Below are positions 10,564 through 22,463 of a stretch of DNA of 64,000 bases, one piece after another. Under the pieces are notes generated by a model. That model saw only the letters and a program-made list of their open reading frames with translations, did no database searches and was not told the origin of the DNA. The translations under genes and the position numbers were made by a program. The DNA is taken from the NCBI GenBank assembly GCA_034008185.1, contig CM067109.1, forward strand, positions 31,156,885-31,220,884, read 5' to 3'. Origin of the DNA: Gorsachius magnificus. Lineage: Eukaryota; Chordata; Aves; Pelecaniformes; Ardeidae. Numbering within the stretch: position 1 is the stretch's first letter; every line of letters begins with the position of its first letter.

Positions 10564-13559
10564 CAGGTTGGCTGCTCCTGCAGTCACCAGTGGTTACAGA
10601 CCTGATTCACCACATCACTCTTATGTGCCTGCATTATAAGGCAGTCAGCAGAATAACCTTGACATTTGTGCACCTCTGAAACAGATTGCAGGCTGAGAGA
10701 GCTCATGGTGAGCATATTGTGCCAGCCCCAGGCTTCCCAGGCACTCAAGTGTTCTTCTTCAGCAGCATGTTTATGAGTAGTGAGGGGTGGACACCATGCA
10801 GCGTTGTCAGTGCCAACAAAACAGATTTCAGAAATAGAATACAGATGTTACTAGGCAATGCCCTTGAGATTGCAGTGTTTGCTTGGTGGGAAGGCACCTT
10901 TCCTTGTTTTGATCATAAGGAAGTATTTTTGTTTCAGATAGAATCCACAGGTTTCTTCATCTTCTGTGGAGAAAATATAGCCTGAGGTACAAGAACTTAT
11001 CACAAGCTGAGTAAAAATGTTTAAGGGGACATGAGGTAAGCCAAAACACTGAAACCAGAATAATACCAGGGCTACCATGTTTTTATTCTGTTTCCTATGG
11101 CTGGTATAATAAAACAAGCCTATTTATTTGAATTCTCTTGAGAGAGACAGAATCAGTTGTTAAAGGTGGCAATAATTATTCAAGAGGATGATTCATTAGT
11201 ACATGTCTCTGATTCGTCATAAAGCATAAACAACCACACCACCAAAACACAATGTTGTCATAAAGCTTCATCTAAACCTCATTGAAAAGAGTAGAAAGAT
11301 TCATTCTCCTCAGCAAACTTTGTGCCAGACCCTTTGTAACATAAAAATAAGGCTTTCTAGACTTCCTACTATGTGTTATTCAAGCCTTTTTTTACAGTTT
11401 ATTCAATATAAAAAAATAACATTCACCACATGAGAAAATAACACAATGTTCACACTGGGGCTATTCCTTAACATTTTTAATAACTCATTTCCTCTATGAA
11501 CAGTTAAAGATTTGATGTTGTTCAATATGTGGCTTTGAGACATTCAGAATATATGAAAGCCTGCAAAGAACATTTGAAAGGCCCCCTTTTTCTCTACTTT
11601 CATTAAAAATATAGTCCAGAGAAATGCAGATTGTGTGTGTAAAATACAAACTGGAAGCTGTATAGTGGTGCATTTACAACCAAAATTGGAACATCCCCTC
11701 ATAAAGGTTTTTGGCCTACCATGAAATTAGACAACCATACTATCCAGAGTTTTAATTCATTATTTGAAATGAATACTCTGTATGCTCTTGTTGCTTGTGT
11801 GTAATGGCTGTACAAAACAAGGGACTTCTCTTTGACTGCTGTGTCAATGAATTCAGTTTCTTCATACAGAACTCCAAGGCTTCACGCTGCTTATGTGTTG
11901 CAATTCTTTTTGGTAAAAGACTTAAATATTAGTGTATGACATGACCAAAATTACATAAGATACTTTGGAGAGCTGCTGCATTGACTAAAATCTAACTGAA
12001 GCCAAAACACATGTGAAATTTAACTTACAAATTGCCAGTGTAACTTCTTATAAGAGATGTAGCAGAACTACACTTTGAGCATCTGGATTTTAAGATCCTC
12101 TCTTTTACAGGCTCAGCTACTACAATTGCTAGGTGGTTACTAGCCCCTTGTAAATGTGAACGCTTTCAGAAACTGTGATTGCAGGTGGGAAGATTTATTA
12201 TTATCGGAGGCCAAATTACAAAGATAAATCAAGAAAGAAGAGGTTTGAAATTAAGAATCTCAAATTGCTTCAACATTGTAAATATAGATAAATCATAGTC
12301 CAGCCACCACCCTGGAGGAAATTTTGTGCCTCATTTCTTGCAGCCCCAGCTATATTTAAAAAAGAAAAATGGAAGGAAAACATTTTGTCTGTATAGACCT
12401 AAGGGTATGTCTGTATCAAGGAAAGCAGCATGTCACAGAAACTCCTGGGCAAATGTGGCATAAGCTAGCTTCAGAAAGAACTTGTGTATCCCCTTCAGAT
12501 CTAGACTGTACCAAAGCTCATGAACACTGTGCTGTCCTATGTCGGCAGTCCATCATGCTAGGACTAATGTCCTTCGCAGACACATCCAAAAGGCATCCAC
12601 TGCCTTAAAGTATCTACACTTAAAGATATAAAACCTGACTTTACACAACTGTCATTCTGCCGATGCTTTCAAAGCCAAACAGTGCTATTACCGTGCTCAA
12701 CTTATAGTGCATTTATTGTACAGTCGATTACATTGACTCATGGCAAATAGTAAATAGGATATGATTGCAAAAACGGATGATAAGGGAAAATGGGAACAAT
12801 TAACAGAAAACATATTTTATGTAGCTTCATGTCTTAATTATTTTATTTTACTTTAGCAATTTAGTGTTATGTCAGTATGTCGGTCTGGGTAGTGTACAGA
12901 ACAGCAAACTCCAATTTGTTCCATGCTCAGGAATGCTGTAGCCTATGCACCACAAGGGGAAAAAAAAAAGGCAAAGAAATTCAGAAGACGGGAAAACAGA
13001 ACTCCTTAATTTAAACCCACAGCATGAAAATAAAGCTTGGAAGCTTATGTTTATACTGGGTTCTAGAAAAATGTATTGTACAAAAAAAATTTAACAGAAT
13101 TTTCTGTCTAAATGTGCAAGTTAGTGTCAGATAGCCTGCTATAATTATTATCTTTTGCTGAATCCCCAAGGATTAGTCTTCTATATTCTCTATTAAAAAT
13201 ACCACTCAAAACATTTAGTGGAAGATTTCTGGAAACAAGAATTAAGCAGAAAATGAGAAACTTAAGTTTTTGGTTTTTTTATGGTATGTTATGGATTTCT
13301 GCATCCTTAAAATCCAGACCAAGAAATTTTACATTGCATAAATGCATGCCATTAAGCATTGTGCTCCAAGCTAAACCTGAGAAAGATTAAAAAGCAATTG
13401 CGGAGTGCATACTGCCACACTGGAAGAAGAGAGATGACTTCAACAGCATAAGCTGCCTGGATGAGGATAGGGGAAGAGTGTTAAGCTTCCACAGATGCTG
13501 ACTTTACAGCATGTTTTAAATACTACTCAGAGGGTTATTTAAATACTCTCCGTAGTTCA
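10564..13559. other. Anonymous AT-rich sequence
   Basis: No gene, RNA gene or recognisable mobile element. Short A and T runs only. Confidence 0.5.
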
Positions 13560-14337
13560 CCCATTTTTCTCACCAGTTTCTCAGCGTTTGATCCATTTTT
13601 TCTTTCATTTTTGATCCTTGCTGCTCTCAAAGCTCAGAGTTCCTTTTCTCCCCTGCATTCCAGTTTCCCTTTTCAAACATCACCAGATTCCAGACACTAC
13701 CAGCACACATTCCTTTGCCCCTTCCTCATCACCTGGTGTGGCACCGTCCCAAAACTGCAGTTTTTCCAACTGTACTTGCTGCCATTATATCCCTCCTCCA
13801 TGCAGTCCCCCTTTTTTATTTCCTTCTTCCCTTTTACATGCTGCCCTGTACCCTTCTCTCTGAGTTTCTGGAGCACACATTCCATCTTTAACATGATTCC
13901 TAATTGTCATTTCTGTGGAATTGAGACATTCATGACCTTTCAGCTTGCTCCTCTCTGCTATTGTCATTCCTGGATCCCTGTGTCACATACACTGGCACGA
14001 AGATTACAGCAATTTTCGTCATACAGAGAATAATTTAGGCACTGGGCTTCTTCATCTCTTTCCACAACCTATCACCTCTGGCTTCATAGCTTCTCTCCTC
14101 TTTTTCTAAACAGCAGCCTTAAGGCCTTTTTCCTCCATTTGTTCTCACGTCAAAAGTACCTAGCCATCGAACCTGTTTTCTGGAGTTAAGCTCTTTGTTT
14201 TCCTGGATTTTTTTCTTTTGTGATAGTACGCTAAACTAATCTATGATGGTGTCAGCCTTCATGTCAATGATCAGTCCACTCCCTGCTTTGCACATTACCT
14301 TACCGTCATATTTTAATATAGTCAGGAGTCTTGGTTC
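13560..14337. other. Pyrimidine-rich block, left of LTR 2
   Basis: The plus strand is strongly enriched in C and T with long CT-rich stretches, and similar sequence resumes on the far side of the LTR to about 15,400. LTR 2 appears to have split one pre-existing block of roughly 1.2 kb. Overlapping frames of 60-140 codons reflect the skewed composition. I do not recognise the family. Confidence 0.35.
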
Positions 14338-14342
14338 CATAT

Positions 14343-14925
14343 TGCCCTGGTTTCAGCTGAGATAGAGTTCATTTTCTTCCCAGTAGGTGGCACAGTACTG
14401 TGTTTTGGATTTAGGATGAGAAGAATGTTGATAACACCCTGATGTTTCAGTTGTTGCTGAGCAGGGCTTACACCAGTCAAAGACTTTTCAGCTTCCCCTG
14501 CTCTGCCAGGGGCACAAGAAGCTGGGAGGGGGCAGAGCCAGGACAGCCGTCCCCAACTGGCCAGAGGGCTGTTCCAGACCATATGACATCATGTTCAGTA
14601 TATAAACTGCAGGGAGTTGGCCAGGAAACAGTGATCACTGCTTGAGGACTGGCAGGGTGCTGGTTGGAAGGTGGTGAGCAGTTGCATCACTTGGGTTTTT
14701 TCCTGTGTTTTGTTTCTCTCTCTCTCTCTGTTTTCCTTTTCATTAGAATTTATTACTATTATTATCACCATCATTTTATTTAATTTATTAAACTGTTCTT
14801 ATCTCAAGCCATGAGTTTTTTTACTTTTGCTCTTCTGATTCTCTCTCCCATCCCACCAGGGGAGGGGGAGGGTGAAGTGAGAGGCTGTGTAGTGCTTAGC
14901 TGCTGGCTGCAGCTAAACCACAACA
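14343..14925 (+). mobile_element. Solo LTR 2, same family as LTR 1 (plus strand)
   Basis: A 583-bp element runs from TGCCCTGGTTTCAGC to ACCACAACA and aligns along its length with the reverse complement of 5812-6392. The flanking pentamers CATAT (14338-14342) and CACAT (14926-14930) differ at one base, consistent with an aged 5-bp target duplication. A TATA box (TATAAA, 14601-14606) sits mid-element and an ATTAAA poly(A)-type signal lies at 14787-14792, giving a U3-R-U5 order on the plus strand. A CT repeat around 14716-14730 and a run of TTATTA-like units lie between them. No internal retroviral genes flank it, so it is a solo LTR. Confidence 0.85.
14601..14606 (+). promoter_or_regulatory. 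TATA box of LTR 2
   Basis: TATAAA in the context CAGTATATAAACTGCAGG, about 258 bp into the LTR, the usual place for the U3 core promoter. About 25 bp downstream is the palindrome CAGTGATCACTG (14629-14640), close to where transcription would start. Whether it is active is unknown. Confidence 0.5.
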
Positions 14926-14930
14926 CACAT

Positions 14931-16474
14931 CCACCCAAAAAAAGCTATTATTGCTTGCAGTCTTCACCAGGTACTACTTTAACTTAGCTGTCTTGCTGCA
15001 GTTCTTTCTAATAATCCTTCAGTCTTTTTCCACAGTACCTACCAGTATCCCTTTTGTGCCCTGGCCTTTAACATTTCTATGACTTTCTGTCATTCACCAT
15101 CCATGACTTTTCTGTTCTCAGCTCATTATTCCTTTTTTTTTTTGACTTCAGTATGATGACTGAGTCTCTCAGCGCTTCCCATTTCTCTGTCCACAACTCC
15201 TGCTTATCTCTTCCCATTGGAAGATGCATAGTACTAGTCACTGCCTAGCAGGGTCTTCTTGTGCTCTGATGTTGCCCTTGCCCTTGCTGTGGAAATCCTC
15301 CAGTGAGTGTAGCTTCCTCGATGTCAGCTTCATTCTCTCCTTAGTTTCTCCTTAGCACTTCTCTTTCTGGATGATGGGCAAGCTTCCTGAGCAAGATAGT
15401 AACGCATGTAGTGAATATAAAATAGTACTTCTGAAAATTCTCCTAAGAGGTGGAAATAAGCCAAGAGAACAAAGCATTCTTACAATCAATATCTGTCAGT
15501 AATATTATTTCCTCTTCAAGGTGCATCTGATGGTTTTTTTTATCTTTTTCCAAGAAACTCCTTTTGTTTTCCTGTGCAGGATATAGTAAAAAAAGGTTAC
15601 AGGGAGTTAATAAGCTTTTTGGATATGGGCGGAGGCTCACTAATAGTTCTTGGGTGATTTGTTATTATCTCAAATAGCACCTAAATCTTGAAATAAATAT
15701 ATTGTGAGGCTTAGTTATCCCTACAGAGAACATGGATCATTTTTCTCTCATTAACGATGGTGCTGGAGTAATACTGTTTTTATTTATATGCACATTTCCA
15801 GGCCTAAAAGCTTGTCCCTTTAAAATTGCTAGTATTAAATTCTGATTAGCCCTTGATGAAGAAAGAATTATGGGTCAACAGTAACCCTGTTAACATCTCT
15901 GTGCAATGCATGTTAAAAAGAAACCTAAAAGTCTAAGAAGTTTTTGCAAAGTTTATAATTTTTTCCTCCAAAAGTAAGATGGCATGAATTGCACAGTTCT
16001 TCTTAACCATACCGTCTAAGACAATAAAGAGGTAGATTGGATTATGCTTTGCAATATTGGAGTCCCATATATATTGTAATGTGCAGCTGACCTCCCTAGA
16101 ATGCTGAATGTGCTTTTGCAACACATTGCATGATAGTAACCTCGCTTTGTACACCAGTTAAACTGGACCTGGATTTTTGAATTCTACATACCTACTTCAA
16201 TATTTAATGCACACTGCTTGACCAAGCATTTTTCACACAGTTAGTAGGTCTAAATCTCAAAAGCTGAGACTCTAAAGCATCACAGTAACAGATGCCAGTC
16301 ACTAGATATAGTTCCACAATTTGGTGAGATCACAACACTTTGTATGAACTTACCTAATTATAGGACTTAACTTGGAATTACAGCCATATTATTGTTATAT
16401 CATTTAATAGGTACCACAGAAAAAACAGAATACAGTACAAGTGTGTTATGAAATGTTTTCAAAACCCTCGACCA
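14931..16474. other. Pyrimidine-rich continuation, then anonymous sequence
   Basis: To about 15,400 the sequence continues the CT-rich block interrupted by LTR 2. After that it is ordinary AT-rich sequence with no recognisable gene or repeat. Confidence 0.4.
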
Positions 16475-16614
16475 AGAGTTCTGGATTTCACAACCAGAAA
16501 ATCCAAGGCCAGGTTGGATGAGGCTCTGAGCAACCTGAGATGTCCCTGCTCACTGCAGGTGGGTTGTACTAGATGAACTCTAAAGGTCCCTTCCAACCCA
16601 AAACATTCTATGAA
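16475..16614 (+). mobile_element. CR1 LINE, short 3' fragment
   Basis: The plus strand carries CCAAGGCCAGGTTGGATG, GAGCAACCTGA, TTGTACTAGATGAACTCTAAAGGTCCC and then CAACCCAAAACATTCTATGA, the classic end of CR1 ORF2 and its short 3' UTR. Only about 140 bp is present, the usual severe 5' truncation. The copy is moderately diverged. Confidence 0.85.
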
Positions 16615-19166
16615 ACTTGTCTCCATATTTTTACTGAAGAGAATCTAAAGCAAAGCAACTTAGGTACAGAAGGACCTCCGCCCTCTCAGTGCTGCTGAAT
16701 CTTTTAAAAAGCTTTGTCAGAATGAGCAATGGGTCATTCACTGGAAGACAAGGCAAATGGTTGCAATTTTCTACAAAAGATCAAAGCAAAACAAAACACT
16801 GCATTTTGCTTGCTTCTGTTTCTCAGTTACTGGTATAATAGAAATAATGGCTGAATCTACTATCCAGTCTGCATATGCAAGAAGACAAGTGTGCCAATGA
16901 CTATTGAAGGAGAATTCTTGTAATTTCTACATGTGAGAGCAGGAGCAAAGTAAGTAATTCAGGTGGGAAACAGGAAAATGCTGAATAATCTGGTAAGTCT
17001 GCAGAATGTCTATGGCCAGGTAGAAGAATCAAGTTAAAAAAGATAAACAGAGCCTGTTCTTCCAAAGATAAGTATAACGGATGTTGTTTCTGCTCTTTTC
17101 ATAAGTACCATTTTGTGAATCAGCTCAAATTTTTAGAGGAGATTGATGTACCTATGCACCTAAAATGGTATGTCTTTTTTAGACATAAGGATCTCATTAA
17201 TTCCAGTGAGTGTCTAGACTTGAGTAATTGCTTGCAAGAACAGATGCTTCAAACACCAGTCAGGTGATTATCTTCAAATATCTTATTTTGACATTGTTAG
17301 CAGAGGCATACATATTCTCCATGTGTATCTTGTGATATTTATCCTTGTAACTTTAAATGAGTTATAATATGTTGTGTTTCTGAGATCTAATCAAGGATCA
17401 GTCTTGCTGATAAACTTACTCTGGGTTCCCATTCAAGATGGACACAGGGCGTGCAGCCCTGTATCTGCTTTAGGTCCCATCTAGCACTGAGTCTTCTATG
17501 ACTGGAGCTAAGGCTGTGGCTTCATCCCTCTTTGTTGAACTTTTTTAACCTGTTAGAACTGTTCTGTAAAGCTTGCCAGGGCAATTAGAGCTAAAGCTCA
17601 ATTGAAAACTAGAAATGTATTAAGGCTTTGGGCACCATATAATGATTTTTGATAGAGAAAATCTTAGTGATTATTTTTCAAACAGGAAGAATGCTGAATC
17701 TTATTGAGTGCCTTGTTTGAGAATGATAATTATAACAATATCACCTGCTGGGTAACTTGCAGCAGTCAAGTTTATTAATTTCCATTATTTCTCTTGGAAG
17801 CTGAGTCCTCTCATCTCGGAGGGGCACATCATTTTGTATTTTATTACAAATTGAACATGTATTTTGAAATAACTTCTGAAGACCTTTTATAACAATACAC
17901 ATTTTTTTTGCAGAAATATTTTCAGTTGGTGCATCTCAAAACACTGATAAACACTAACTGATTGAAACTCAGAAAACTTAATAAATATGAACATTTTGTT
18001 TTACAGTAGAGGGCAGTGATATAAAAAGAAGCTTGTAACTTCTATGAAATTTCACAAATAATCCAAACTTCAGTAATCAGTCCCATTTTTGACTCTTCAA
18101 CATTCCCCCCAGTTGTGATCACTGTGCCATTTCACATGCTATTCGCCTCTTTAAAGACATTTTAATTTTCATCCTTCTGATATATTGTATTACTATCAGA
18201 AAATAAGATACACTTAAGTATGTTGTTTAATATTGCTCGGTCCCTAGGAAGCCAATCCCTTAAAAATGTATATGTCAGAGAACAAAGTGCATAAAGAAAG
18301 AACAAAATACTAGAAAGCCTCTTGAGACAACTGAAAAGTCATCATCAGCAGCAGCATTTTGAAGAGATAAGCCACTCTTTTGGTTTCTTCATACTCTTCT
18401 GGCAAGAAATAACCTCTTTACAGAACACACAGATTCTCACAGTTCTTCTTTCACTCTGAAAAGATCTCTTCCCCAGTCAAAACATGATCCAACAGTTCAG
18501 GATTTTTACACCAGAAGAGACTTTAAGTACCTTATTTAATTTCTGTGAAAGTGCATAACTTTACAATGCTATACTGTCAAGGGAAAAAATATTCAGTCTA
18601 TTCTGCAGAAAAGTGTTGTCTCACATTGTTCCTTCCAATTCAGTATCGAAAAATGCTAATTTCCACATTCATAAGAGATTTAGAGTTGATAAGGCATCAA
18701 TTAAATTGTGATAACAGGTTTATACAACATTAGACCATTAGACTTGTTTATCAGCTTTCTTTCACACCTGAATTAGAATTAAAAAAGCAAGCTCTATAGA
18801 TGTTGGTACCGTTTCATTTATTCAGCAATAGAATGGACCATGCTTCCATGTAATTTACATTCAGTAAAGCTTCTTTACACATGAGAAGTCAGTTTCTGGT
18901 CCAATTAGTGTTTAACACCACCTCTGAAAAGAAGAGGAAGAGCCTTATATGCACTTTCCAAATTTGCAGTGCCGCCCATGAGATGCAGATGTCCCTTGTG
19001 GTAATTAATTTACACCCTGAAGCGGGAAGCTTGATTACCCCTACATAATTAAGTTAACTATGGCTACAAATGTAATTAATGGCCTGAATGTTATCCAGTC
19101 TTTAAAAAAAAAAAAAAAGGCAACACTGTAAGCAAGTGAAGTCCCCAGGCTGATTACAATGTTCAT
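16615..19166. other. Anonymous AT-rich sequence
   Basis: No gene or recognisable repeat. A 16-base A run near 19,102 lies about 50 bp before the next CR1 copy. Confidence 0.5.
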
Positions 19167-19632
19167 AACACAGAATCATAGAACCACGGAAATATTTTGT
19201 TTGGAAAAGACACTTAAGATCATCGAGTCCACGCATGAGCCTAACATTGTCAAATCCACCACTAAACCATGTCCCTAAGCAACATGTCCACTCGTCTTTT
19301 AAATACCTCCAGGGTTGGAGACATGACCACTTCCCTGGGCAGCCCGCTCCAACGCCTGACAACCTTTTCAGTGAAAAAATTTTTCCTAGTGTCCAGCCTA
19401 AACCTGCCCTGGCGTAACTTGAGGCCATTTCCTCTCATCCTATCACCCATTACCTGGGAGAAGAGACTGACCACCACCTCACTAAAACGTCCTGTCAGGC
19501 AGCTGTAGACAGTGATAAGGTCTCCCCTCAGCCTCCTTTTTTCCAGACTGAAAACCCCAGTTCTCTCATCCGGTCCTCACAAGACTTATGCTCCAGACCC
19601 TTCACCAGCTTCATTGCTCTTCTTTGGACACA
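19167..19632 (-). mobile_element. CR1 LINE, 3' fragment (minus strand)
   Basis: Begins with CACAGAATCATAGAACCA and the TTGGAAAAGACACTTAAGATCATCGAG-type 3' UTR seen in reverse, then runs back through the ORF2 C-terminal coding region. In minus-strand translation, [13 protein letters not shown] and related pieces are readable but frameshifted. It ends near TTCTTTGGACA by 5' truncation. This copy differs from the 53/63-kb subfamily in its 3' UTR, so it belongs to another CR1 subfamily. Confidence 0.85.
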
Positions 19633-20276
19633 TAAAGCGTTTTGTTCAAAATCTACTGCCGTTTGACATCAGCAAGTGCATCTTTCTTCTTAAATTAAAG
19701 AGCATAAACAACCTTTATCACTGTAGGTATTTCAATTCCTAACTTAGTAGTAAGCAAAGACAGACTGCATTCTGCTCATGACTGCACTCACTGATGTTAA
19801 TGTCTCATAAACAGAGAGGATTCCTCTGAGTGCTGTCCTTTGTGGAAATCTTACTTCAGACCAAGTTTGCAAATGGTCATTAGAGAAATCTGGATATGTA
19901 ACAATACCTAGGAAACAGTAATACTTAGACTTTATGTTGGCAGATATGAACAAACTGTCTGTCACCTAGTATGTATAAGCCCAATATGTAGGTACCTGCA
20001 TGCGAGCCAGACTCTACCAATGCAGCAGCTACCAAAACTTGTAGATACCTGAAATTCTCAGAAAGCTGCTTTGTGCCAGTGGGCATCATCTAGATGGCTT
20101 TCACCAGTAATACAACCAAAATGAAACCTTACCAAACTTCTCAAACAAGAGAGGGGCTGTTGATGTATTAGGAGCCAACAGGGAAAAACACCTGTGAAAC
20201 ATCTCAAATGTTCCTCTAGAAAAGTGACCCAATTGATAAGCCCAGCTGAAGTGCCTTTATACCAATGCACACAGCA
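19633..20276. other. Anonymous sequence between two CR1 copies
   Basis: Nothing recognisable apart from short frames. Confidence 0.5.
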
Positions 20277-22463
20277 TGGATAAGAAGCGGGAGGATCTGT
20301 AAGCCACTGTGCAGCTAGAAAGCTATGATCTAATTGCTGTCACTGAAACACAGTGGGACAAATCACAAAAGTGGAGTCCTGCAATTGATAGTTATAAACT
20401 GTTCAGAAGGGACAGGCAAGGAAGGAGGGGCAGGGGGTTTGTACTGTATATAAAAAATATGGAGCAAGAGAATTCAGTTCCCATGTGGAAGAAATCAGGA
20501 AAGGAAGGCATGAGACCAGCATGGCTGAGTAAGGACCTCCTGGAACCACGGATGTGTATCCTGGCAAGAACATAGAGACACTGTCTGGATGTGTAGGAAT
20601 GAGACCCAGAAAGCTAAGGTATAGTTGGAGCTGAATTTGGCAGAGGATACAAAGATTCATAAAAAGGTCTTCTACAGGTATGTCTGTCAGAAAAGGAAGT
20701 TTAAAGAAATGTACACCTCCCCCAAAAAATAAGACAGGAGAAATAGTGACAACTGACATGAAGAAGGCTGAGGCACTCAACAATTTTTTTGCCTCAGTTG
20801 TCAATGGTAATCTCTCTTTCTACACCTCTCAAGCCCCTAAAACTCAAGATAGGGACTGGGGAAATGAAGTCCCTCCCATCACAGGAGACAATCAGGTTCA
20901 AGACCATGTCAGGAACCTGAACATAGATAATGTCTTTGGTCCTGATGAAATCCTAAGATAACTGGGTGATGTAGTTGCCTAGTCACTCGCTTTTCATATT
21001 TGAAGAGTCATGGTAGTCAGACAAAGTCCACAAAGTGACTGGGAAAAGGGGAACATCACACCCACTTTTAGAAAGGGTAAAAAGGAGGATCCTGGGAACT
21101 ACTGACCGGTCAGCCCCATTCTGTGCCTGGTAAGCTTAATGGAACAGATCCTCCTGGAAGATATGTCCAAACATATGGAAGACAGGGAGGTAATCAGAGA
21201 CAGCCGACATGGCTTCACCAAGGGCAAATTGTGCCTGACTATTCTAGTGCATTCCTGTGATGGAGTGACTGCATCAGTGGACAAGGGAAGAGCTAGGCAT
21301 GTCATCTGCTTGGACTTCTGTAAGGCCTTTGATTTGGTCACCCACAACATTCTTGCTGCTAAATTGGAGAGATATGGGTTTGATGGGTGGACTGCTGGAT
21401 GGATAAAGCTGGATGGCCATGTCCAAAGAGTTATAGTCAATGTTTCAATGTCTACATGGAAACTAGTAATAAATGGTGTCTCTCAGGCATCTGTAGTGGA
21501 ACCAATAGTATTTAATTTCATCAGTGTCATAGATAGTGGGACTGAGCATACACTCAGCATGTTCACAGATGACACCGAGCTGAGTGGTGCAGTTGATAAG
21601 CTTGAGGGAAGGGATGCCATCTAGAGAGACCTTGGCAGGCTTGAGGAGTGGGCCCATGTGAACCTCATGAAGGTCAACAAGATCAAGTGCAAGGTCCTGC
21701 ACCTGGGTTGGTGCAATCCTCATATCAATGCATGGTGGGTGATAAACTGATTGAGAGCAACCCCACAGAGGAGGACTTGGGGATGCTGATGGATGAAAAA
21801 TTGCATACAAGCCGGCAATGTGCACTTGCAGCTCAGAAAGCCAATTGTATCTGAGGCTGCATGAAAAAGGAGCATGGCCAGCAGGTTGAGGGAGATGATT
21901 CTGCCCCTCTACTTTGCTCTTAGGAGTCCCCAGCCTGGAGTACTGCATCCATCTCTGGAGTCCTTAGCACAGGAAAGAAATGGACCTGTAGGAGTGGGTT
22001 GAGAGGAGGACCATGAAAATTGTGAGGGCTGGAACACCACTCCAACAAAGAAAGGCTGAGAGTGTTGAGGTTGTTCAGCCTGGAGAAGAGAAGTCTCTGG
22101 GAAGACCTTATCATGGCCTTTCAATACTTACAGAGGGCTTATAATAAAAAATAGAGAGGCTTTTTCCTAGGGCACGTAGTGACAGGACAAGCGCCAATGG
22201 TTCTAAACTAAAAGAGTATAAATTTAGACTGGATATAAGGAAAACATTTTTTATTATGAGGTTGGTGAGACATTGGAACAGGTTGCCCAGACAAGCTGTG
22301 AATGCCCAACCATTGCCAATATTCAAATTCAGGTTGGACAGGTCTTTGAGCAACTTGATCTAGTGAAAGATGTATCTGCTCATGGCAGGGGGTGTTGGAA
22401 CTAGATAATCTTTAAAGGTCCCTAGGTCCCCTCCAACCAAACTGTTCTATGATTCTATGATTT
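20277..22463 (+). mobile_element. CR1 LINE, 2.2-kb copy with endonuclease and RT remnants
   Basis: The longest CR1 copy in the window. It starts inside the ORF2 endonuclease domain and continues through the endonuclease-RT linker, RT and C-terminal region to the 3' UTR, ending TTCTATGATTCTATGA. Around 20,457 the reading passes abruptly from mid-endonuclease to linker sequence, so the second half of the endonuclease domain is missing. Stops and frameshifts break the rest. It cannot encode a working protein. An antisense frame (21463-21948) is only its shadow. Confidence 0.9.
20309..22370 (+). pseudogene. Broken CR1 ORF2 (endonuclease / reverse transcriptase)
   Basis: Readable parts in order: endonuclease piece with YDLIAVTETQWDKS (about 20,325-20,370) and FRRDRQGRRGRGFVLYIK (to about 20,452); linker; RT with [18 protein letters not shown] (about 21,302-21,355), whose LDF...AFD is catalytic motif A; and motif C as F-T-D-D (21562-21573), where the two aspartates survive but the alanine usual in CR1 is threonine. 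The C-terminal region follows in fragments. In living elements ORF2 nicks target DNA and copies element RNA into it. Here the missing half endonuclease and multiple stops mean it is dead. Confidence 0.85.

Noticed and set aside
21463..21948. 161-codon minus-strand frame
   Set aside because: Antisense shadow of the CR1 RT region on the plus strand.
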